Assembly: GCA_949317995.1 (NCBI GenBank)
Contig: OX439044.1
Coordinates: forward strand, 26,298,733-26,362,732
Source: Acholoe squamosa
Taxonomy: Eukaryota > Annelida > Polychaeta > Phyllodocida > Polynoidae
Direction: 5' to 3'
DNA: 64,000 bases
Both the position numbers and the translations under genes were made by a program. This document shows positions 56,084 through 64,000 of the stretch, one piece after another (position 1 is the first letter of the stretch; every line of letters begins with the position of its first letter). The notes beneath the pieces were generated by a model. It saw only the letters and a list, made by a program, of their open reading frames with translations, was not told the origin of the DNA and searched no databases.

Positions 56084-56351
56084 GCATTTCTCAAGATGGT
56101 ACGACTAGACCCCGTTCAAATCGTAGTGGGATCCCTCACTGTAATGCCATTACGGCCCTTCATCTTGCGGTCACTAATGGTTGCACTGGTATGACTGCAC
56201 TACCAAACGCTATGTAAAATACAGCATTAAGTGCTGATCGTAGAGAGCAGTAGTAGTGCATCTCCTATGATCGCCCACTCTACTTTTGAGGGCTTAACAT
56301 CGTAGTGGATGTCTCCCGGGCTGTCTGCAGTCGTACGATCTTGAGAAATGC
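56084..56351. mobile_element. MITE with GCATTTCTCAAGAT ends
   Basis: Ends GCATTTCTCAAGATGGTACG and CGTACGATCTTGAGAAATGC are inverted. 268 bp, no coding frame; ATCGTAGTGG words inside. Confidence 0.8.
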
Positions 56352-56881
56352 CTCCCTGAATGATGGCTTTACCTACCACAGCCGAAAAGTAAATTAAACA
56401 ATCTTCTGTCTACTTTCATGTAAGCAAAGTGGCACTTGCGTGTGCACAGCTAGTATATCTATGACTATAGGACTGATGACATTTGACCCGGAAGTTTCCC
56501 CAAGACGTGCCCTGGGAACAATCTGTAATGATTAGCTTAATTCTCTCACTTAGCATCCACGACACAGGTAGGATCAAGTTCCTAAACCCTAGACCCCCTA
56601 TTTAGTGGACGCGTGACCGGTCCCCACTGCCCGGGGCATTCGGTTAGGATTCCTATTTTTCGGGTGACCTGATGTTTCGTTTGAAGGCAGCCTATTTCTG
56701 ACAGGATATACCTTTGGGTCTTTGACCTGGGTTTCGTCCTGTGGGGCCTCATTATATGCCAAATCTCACTCCTGGGACATTCCCAACCGTCATTCATTGT
56801 AGCTCATACAGAGGGACAAGTATCCAGGGGTTCCTAAAATGAATGCACCCTGAATACATTTTGATTATCTATTCTGAGTTA

Positions 56882-57045
56882 GCAGGTCGCCTATAGGCGC
56901 CGCCATTACTGCCGGTTGTTACCAGCGAGTTCAACTGATAAGAGCTATCAGATGGGTACCAGTCGGCCCCCGAGAGGACCGCAGTGAATCGTTGGGATCA
57001 TCTCATTGGCTAATAAATAATCCTGCTAAGTCCGTTACGTGAGTC
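56882..57045 (+). repeat. Dispersed 160-bp repeat, copy 2
   Basis: The central words TTACCAGCGAGTTC, ATCAGATGGGTACCAG, CCCCGAGAGGACCGCAGTGA and TCATTGGCTAATAA match copy 3 closely; the start is TAGCAGGTCG. Confidence 0.75.
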
Positions 57046-57264
57046 TTTTTACCAGTACCCTATCTAAAAGCAGCCCTTCTGCTTAGACTTCGTACTAAGG
57101 ATAGGAAATGTTGAGGTTTTTGGTAGGCCTATTAGTTACTATCTTTGGCATATTTTGAGACCTGATTTGAGTAATGCTAAGTTGTTTAGACGTGGTGTGC
57201 AGCACACACTTGTAATCATCTGAACTAAGAACGGTTGAATAGTAGTGTAGCGAGATTTTAGATC

Positions 57265-57560
57265 TGTCAGTACTAGGGTTACTCAGTTTGTTAATAGTAA
57301 TAATTACTAGGGTAACTTCATTTAGAGTACATGTGTAACCCTAGTACCCAACTTTCAGTTTGGGCTGATTCCATGTAATTCATGTACTCTAGTAACTCCA
57401 GGTCTTGTCTCGATAAGCATCTGTTCCCTAGCTAAGTTTCTTTAATACTATTATGAAGTAAAATAGTGTATTAAAAGCACAGAATAATGAAAACAGACCA
57501 CACTTTTTGCATAATTATAATTCACGATTGATGGGCCAACTGCCCAGTTACCCTAGTATT
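57265..57560. repeat. Cluster of ACTAGGGTAACT/AGTTACCCTAGT words
   Basis: Copies near 57273, 57308, 57340, 57395 and 57546, in both orientations. No terminal repeats recognised. Confidence 0.5.
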
Positions 57561-57835
57561 TATGTACTGTGACTCCATGATAGGCCTATACACCACCTTT
57601 CTGGTGTCTGAGCAGTAACCACGAGACTCAGAGAGAAAAGTTTTTTTTTCTCTTTTCATTTTCTCATTTGGGAGGTGGGGGAAGCTTCTTATTGAATTAT
57701 ATGTTTATTTAGGCCTAGTAGGAAATTTTGCCCAAAGGCTATAAAAGAAAGAGCTTTACGATAGTACGATGTCACTTTCAAAAAACAATGTGGGATGTAT
57801 GAAAATTTCAACTGTTGCATGGACAGGTATAGACT

Positions 57836-57880
57836 ACAAGGTGACACCAAAGAACAAGATTTTTTTCTCCTGGACCAGGT
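57836..57880 (+). repeat. Inverted copy pair with 61236-61287
   Basis: CAAGGTGACACCAAAGAACA and the following AGATTTTTTTCTCCTGGACC recur on the opposite strand at 61236-61287. A dispersed repeat of unknown family. Confidence 0.6.
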
Positions 57881-58047
57881 AGATAGAGTACATACAGGAA
57901 TCAAAACTCAGAGGTGACATTCAACATGTTATTCTATCACGCCCAAATATGATTTGGGTGTAAACACCTTTAATAACTTGGTAAAGGTTAGACCTCCTCC
58001 TCCCCTTCGCCACACACACACTCACCCCAAGCACCACCTCCTCCAAC

Positions 58048-59390
58048 CTCTGTATACCTGGTCAATTCTCACGAAAATGGAGCACAGTGCTTGGGAAGGG
58101 GAAAATCGTGAACTTCTTGTATCATTCCAATTTTCTTTTCGCTAAAAGCTATTGGGCAATACAGATTCCTGACAAAATTGGGAACACTAATCTTGTAAAT
58201 TGAACATTCTATGCCATTTCTTATTGTGTTTGAAAGTGGACCTACGTACGGTGATGCATCCTAGGCATGAGCAGACTAAATAATTAGCCTAAGTGTCAAA
58301 TAATTAGCATGATATTGAATATTATTAGTCAATATAGCCTAAATTATAGTTGACATATGATATCTTTGATTTCTATTGATCATGATTGGTGATATGTTCA
58401 CTTTGATCATACCCACTCTGGTAAGGGACCTACCCATGGCCATGTACCTACGTACGGTGATGGACCATGGTTTCTGCTTGCCATGAGTAGAATGCTTTAG
58501 GGAAGTGATATTTTTTCCTGCACAAATTGAATGACTGGTCATCGGCTATATTGAAAGAACATTGCACCTTCACCATTTTTATTATTACATCCATTTTTAG
58601 CCTGAAATTAATCCATGGTGATGTACCTACGTACGGTGGTGTTTCCATAGATTTGCTGTATATAATGAAGGGAAAGCACCCTTCATGTACAATAATTTGC
58701 ACATATATTCACAAAACAAGCTACACTTTTGTGCTAAAAAATGTTTCATTAAATATCAAGAGACTTTCTCTTATAGCAGTTTTAGTGGACCTACGTACGG
58801 TGATGCCAGTAGGTACACCACATGCTTGTCATTGCTATAGATTATTTATGTGCATGTGTTGGGGAATTTTATGTTTGACTCTATGTTCCCCTTATTAAAA
58901 CCTACAAAATGAGGTATTCATTTATTCCAAAGGAGTATTCTCCCTGATGTTATATCTAATTTAATGTACCTACGTACGGTGATGCAAAAGTTACACAACT
59001 ACTTATTTCCTTTCAAACCCCCAAAAATTTATTGAAAAATGAATTTGAAGTCATCAAAATTTTCCTTTTGTGATTCTACAGTTGTGCATACAAATGATTT
59101 TATTCTCTACCTTGTATTTATCTTAGATATGACATCTTATGTATTTCATCTTTTTTTTTTCTCACCTTGAAACATTCAAAATACACACATTTCATCCTAT
59201 ATTGGGATAGATACTGATAGTAGACATGCAAAAGTATGTGCCCACAGCAAGATATTACTGACAGTAATGTAAAAGTATGCACAACAAAGCCATCCCCCCC
59301 CTTATTAGGTGTTTGTGACACAAGAACGTTATGGTGACCCTGTGCTCCATTTTCGTGAGAATTGACCACCTATATACCTGCAAGTAGTTC
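58048..59390. mobile_element. Inverted-repeat element with five copies of CCTACGTACGGTGATG
   Basis: The ends contain TGGTCAATTCTCACGAAAAT followed by GGAGCACAG on the left (58060-58090) and the complement on the right (59340-59370), with weaker similarity for another 40 bases inward. Inside, five direct copies of TGKACCTACGTACGGTGATG start at 58241, 58447, 58626, 58790 and 58969 (counted from CCTACG). No coding frame. Confidence 0.7.
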
Positions 59391-60002
59391 TGATCCTCAC
59401 CGCCGGCGTCCCATGGGTCGAAGGTCACATGACACAGAGTGTCTGTCGACAATTATTACCCCGTCAACTTAAGGTTTTCCCACGCAAGAACAGGCATTTC
59501 ACAAGCCGTTAGTGCAAAATAAGGCCACTGAAAAAATAGGGATCTCATCACACTGCGCTTCAGAAAAAACATACTTTGTGATTTCCATTTTTTCTTGTTT
59601 TACATTTTTTTTTTATTAGGAGCTACGGATATGTTTATTTTTAATTTTTGATAGATATTGACTATACATTGAATATGGTACATGCGTATAGGCCTCGATG
59701 TGACACAAAATGTTCAAGTTAAGGAGTATCGACCGACTGATGGTCAGTAAAATTGATTGAGAGCCAATATACATTTCTTTAAACATGTATAGGGCTGCAA
59801 TTTTTTTCAGATATCATAGCCACAATTCTTGTTGGATAATGAGGAATATTTTTTTGGGGTGGCCTTAGAAGGGTATTTGATTGATAATAACTTAAAAACC
59901 ACTCGTGCATGGCACCATAAAGACACCAGTGCCACCGTTGGCTTTTGTATTTTTCTCGGTCCGAAAAGGAAATAGGCCATCCAGGCTACTGTCATAATAC
60001 AC

Positions 60003-60114
60003 TAGAGAGTTTAAGATCACGACTTGTACAGCAACGTGTACGTCTAGAATGATAGGAAATGGTAGGCTAGACGTTGCCGTACACGTTACAAGTAGGCAAA
60101 TCTTAAACTCTCTA
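60003..60114. mobile_element. Short palindromic MITE
   Basis: Arms TAGAGAGTTTAAGAT and ATCTTAAACTCTCTA, with ACTTGTACAGCAACGTGTAC and CTAGACG arms inside. About 112 bp. Confidence 0.8.
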
Positions 60115-60694
60115 CTGTCTTGGACCTGCATGTTGGGCCGACTATATAATTGATATAGCCTATGCTTAAAAGGAGTGGCAATAAACAATAGTGGTGGCTC
60201 CACTACGCGATTTTTTGGCACATTCTCACTAACTGCTATCCCTATAGTGTCTAAGCTATAGGGTGTTAACATTCCTATATTGTAAACATGAGATTCAAAG
60301 TTGTAAACATGAGATTTCAGGGGTTATTTCATGGGTGATCTCTCTCCTTGTGTGTCATATTTACAAACTAACCTGCACCTGCATAGACTCTGTGATTGGT
60401 TGGGAGTTCAATATATAAACAACAACACAACAAAATATAAATAACAACACAGCAGTCACACAGATCGCAGGGTCTTGTACTGTAAAAATCAAACCTGTCT
60501 GATATTGAGTTGCAGAGACTCCCCAATGTGAAAGGCTGCAATGTTTACATAACATCAGCTTGATTTAGTAAACAAAAACATCTTTCTGACAACACAAGCA
60601 TGCTTGAGAGCGCACACAATCACATCCCCAGATTAACAAATAGCTCCCTCAACATACACATTCTACCTTGTAATGGTAACAAATACTACTGTTT

Positions 60695-61028
60695 AAGGGA
60701 GTGATCATTTTTTAACAACAGGGGGGGGGGGGGCTGGTGGGTTTGCGCGCGGACCCGCGAAAAAAATTTCGACCCCCCCCTCTAAAGGGGGTAAAATCTT
60801 TTCGACCCCCCCCCCCATAAGGGACAAAAATCGCGCGCGAACGTCCCCTTTTAGCCTTTAGTAACGCGCAGGGTTTTCCACTGAAAACAGGTGAAATTAA
60901 TTTGACCCCCCCCCCATCAGAGGTATTGAAAAAAATCTGACCCCCCGGTCAAGGGGTTGAAAAAATTCTGACCCCCCTCTCAAACCCACCGCCCCCCCCC
61001 CCCTGTTGTTAAAAATGATCACTCCCTA
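60695..61028. mobile_element. Palindromic poly-G MITE, copy B
   Basis: Ends AAGGGAGTGATCATTTTTTA and the complement, with AACAACAGGGGGG inside. The interior repeats GACCCCCC and CGCGCG words. Same family as 44421-44740. Confidence 0.85.
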
Positions 61029-64000
61029 ACCCATGTTTGTCTCCCATTTTCTGAGAATTGCTGCAAAAATCGCGTAGTGGAGCCTCACCTAATCTGCTAT
61101 TGTTACTCTGGTAGGAGTTGTCAAAGTGAGAGATGGTGTTTAAACGATCTTTGCAATACAACTTTGTAGATAATATATGCGTTTGTTCTAAATTATGGTG
61201 ATTGATACTGAACTGGAGACCACCTTCTGGACAATGGCTGTTCCAGGAGAAAAAAAATCTTGTTCTTTTGTGCCACCTTGTAGCCTTGGCCCTACAGTGA
61301 TTAATGGTGAGACATTAATTCATGATTTTAGAAATGCACGACGGTGCATCTATGCCTCGTACCAATCAATTATCTAATCAATAGGATTCCATGCACTTCT
61401 TAAGAATCGAAGGAGGGTTAGCCACATGCAGATCACACTTTTATCAGACAGCCTATCTTCTGATATCAATTGTATGCACCCACCAATAAACACATGGAAT
61501 AATCTAGTTTTACAGTTTAGATAGTGCAGATGCCACATTATCATTTAGTGGCCTTGGTATACCCATTAAACGCATTAATTCATGCTGTGCCCCTCGTTGA
61601 TTATAACCAGCAAACTCCACTCGTTTGAGGTGATCATGAATTAGTAGCTTAATATTCGAACATGCTGGGCTACAGTAAATACTACATGTATATGAAGTAT
61701 TGATAGCATGTGGGAGGAGAGGGTGTCATTAACTTTGGTTTTATCCCAATACAATACATATATACATCTCTACAATGTTAAAACGGATTATGATAACTTT
61801 CATTTATCTTGTTTCCTTTCTCCTTCCAAACATGGAACTGGATAGTCTAGAAACTAGACCACCTCAGAACAAAAGTCACATTATGCCTTTCGTTTTGCAA
61901 GAAGAATGTTTAATCAGGGAGTGTTGGGGGTGAGGTGATGTGGAGTGACAGAACAAATAACTCCTTGTTACCTGACCCACGGGGCTGTTCCACTCTCAAA
62001 ACACAACACTATACACATCATGACTGCACACAAAAGCTGTTTGGAGAATAGAGTGACTGTATATTATCTTGGGGGACGGGGAACTCGAGCTACTCTGGAA
62101 AAGGAGACGATAACTGGTTGACCGGAATCATTCTGACGATAACAAAACAAAAGTATTTGTGTCCCCTTTCGATTAAAAAAGAAATGCACACGTTATGCCC
62201 CCTTGTCTGAGAGGCCCCTACATCGCCCAGTATTTTCTCTTTTTGTTATTCAAATAAGTGACCACTATAGGCCCCAGAATTCTCTCTTTCCATGCCGATC
62301 GTCTTATCTACACATCCCGGGTACACTTCAATAGAGCATTCCCCTTCCAGCGCCACCCAGTCATGGCTGTGTAGAGCATAGAAACAGTGAACCCATTTCC
62401 ACTTGTCAGTGATTTTTGACCAAAATATGAACTTTTGTGTAATTATGTCTAGACGTGATAGGTCATATTCTTGGTATCTACATTAGTGCCATCAGTAAAA
62501 GTAATTACTATATTTATCAGTGGTAGGGAGATTTTATCTAAAGGGGTCAGCCCTGAGTCTATTCAGAGGTAGCAGGTTATCCCATGGGCGTGGCCATTGC
62601 TGGAGCTTGTTACCAGCGAGTTCTACTGATAACACCTATCAGATGGGTACCAGTTGACCCCCGAGAGGAATGCAGTGAATAGTTGGGATTACCTCATTGG
62701 CTAATAATTATTCCTGCTAAGTCCGTATACTGTTCTATAGTGAGTGGCTGCTCAGCTGTACCCCATCACTCAAAGAGTGGCTAGAAGGGGAAAGCCCTAC
62801 AGGAAGCTGGGTGGCTGCATTTCCGGGCTGCATGTAGGGGGTGTTTGGAGTTTGTGGGTGAAAGTGCGACCGTGAAAGTGTGCTTTGGTATAGTAGCCCA
62901 AGTTACTTGATGCCATTTAGGAGCATGTTTCCCGGACGTTTCCCATTACTAAGTTACCATTGTTCACCAATATAAACGTCAACAGTTAAAGGGGTGAGGG
63001 TCATCTAGGGTTATTTACAAAGCACTACCACCACAAGTAAAAACATCCTTGCTGAGAAATATCCACAAATGTCTTGTGATCAACCCATTCTTCAGTGAGA
63101 TATGGTATTACAACTATTTGGAATAGGGTAGAGTAACCCATTCAACACCACATATCGTTTGCCACATGTTATTTTCGTCGTATGTAATATGATTAGACTA
63201 TTTATCGTTTCCATGAGACGAAAAAACGGGATACTGCATATCATGATTGATTAGTCACTCTAGTGCCTTGATAGAATCCACATTCCACATAAAAGAAAAC
63301 TAAACTAGCGTCCACTTAAGGCATACATGAAGAGTATAAATTACATTAACATGTAGCACTTCTAAAAGAAAAGAAATGCCTTTTAGGACACATATGCTAC
63401 ACTCATCTGCATAAAACTTATTTCTTTTTCAATTTTCTGGATAGTGATTCCGTTATCCCGGAAGATGGACTTTCCGTGTAGTTTCTTCATGGCGGACAGG
63501 TTGAAATGACGCTAGCTATGCATACATGCACCATGTTCTGTGCCCGAAGGTGGGGGCTTCACAAAATCAGGTAATGACCTAACAGAAGGACCAGACAGAA
63601 AGTCCTTCATAACAAGAGAGAGTACTGGTAGAGAAAATTGTACAGATCGAGGACAATGCCTGTAACTGACTGACCCCAGGAAGAATCAGGTATATATTTA
63701 TGCATTCATTTCAAGAGGAATAAATCAAGATGGGATATATGAAATATAGTCCAATAAAAGGCCTCGAGAAAGACAAATACATGTATAAAGTTTCAAACCC
63801 CTAGATACACTGAAAGTAGACTACTGAATATAGCACAAGCTAACTAACCTCCTCGAATCTCCTTTGGATTGGCATGAGCTCGGGGTACACAACACATCAA
63901 TCGATTATCATCCACAGTATAGTATTGCCTTTCACTCGTAGTTCTAACTGACTCATTCCTTCACCATGCACGGAATTGGTATGATATGAAGTGTTGAGTC
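61029..64000. other. Intergenic, only one dispersed repeat copy seen
   Basis: Apart from the inverted copy at 61236-61287 and the dispersed repeat at 62569-62733, I recognise nothing. Open frames are short and lack conserved motifs. Confidence 0.45.
62569..62733 (+). repeat. Dispersed 160-bp repeat, copy 3
   Basis: It runs from GTAGCAGGTTATCCC to CCTGCTAAGTCCGTATA. All three copies are in the same orientation. Confidence 0.75.

Noticed and set aside
58241-58984. CRISPR array (five spaced identical repeats)
   Set aside because: Spacers are unequal and 150-190 bp long, the host is clearly eukaryotic, and the copies sit inside an inverted-repeat element.
63380-63490. Small minus-strand frame starting MKKLHGKSIFRDNGITIQ
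   Set aside because: Only about 37 codons, with no recognised family, splice context or conservation evidence.

Overview
The window is genomic DNA from an animal, most likely a marine invertebrate. The evidence is introns with GT/AG borders, two recognisable metazoan genes, a large LTR retrotransposon, a LINE fragment and many short inverted-repeat transposons, SINE-like repeats and poly-G/poly-C tracts. The phylum cannot be fixed from the sequence; a deuterostome or lophotrochozoan invertebrate would fit. The summary and gene models come from translating spliced exons by eye and from remembered family sequences, not from a database search. Two host genes lie head to head. On the minus strand, 13 coding exons (509 to 7738) encode the N-terminal third of the nuclear pore membrane glycoprotein NUP210/gp210; the rest of the gene lies to the left of the window. 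On the plus strand, 8 coding exons (8276 to 30394) encode a complete CRK/CRKL adaptor of 267 residues with SH2-SH3N-linker-SH3C order. About 540 bp separate the two start codons and form a shared, divergent promoter with a perfect CRE palindrome, an ETS-like site and YY1-like sites. CRK intron 4 (13.3 kb) is almost entirely one Ty3/Gypsy-class LTR retrotransposon of 12.95 kb in the same orientation as the gene. Its 377-bp LTRs differ at five positions (about 1.3 percent), so it is a young fossil. It carries gag, pol (protease, reverse transcriptase, RNase H, integrase with GPF module and AT-hook-like tail) and, after pol, an unusual third open frame of 982 codons with zinc-finger-like and coiled-coil regions. 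It is broken in about four places, and a TA-flanked MITE is inserted in gag. Its 3' LTR ends only about 55 bp before a CRK splice acceptor. From the CRK stop to the right edge (30.4 to 64 kb) I find no host coding gene, only the probable long CRK 3' UTR and a dense field of repeats. The most distinctive signal is a set of separate blocks, several bounded by terminal inverted repeats, each filled with its own short word repeated in both orientations or as a palindrome. Examples are GACTCCCTT/AAGGGAGTC at 40.8 kb, TGCCCTNAGGGCA at 48.4 kb, TGACA/TGTCA at 48.1 kb, CCTACGTACGGTGATG at 58.2 kb, TCACAAG at 45.9 kb and ACTAGGGTAACT at 57.3 kb. They look like unrelated sequences built on one common plan, and I offer this as the candidate undescribed system.
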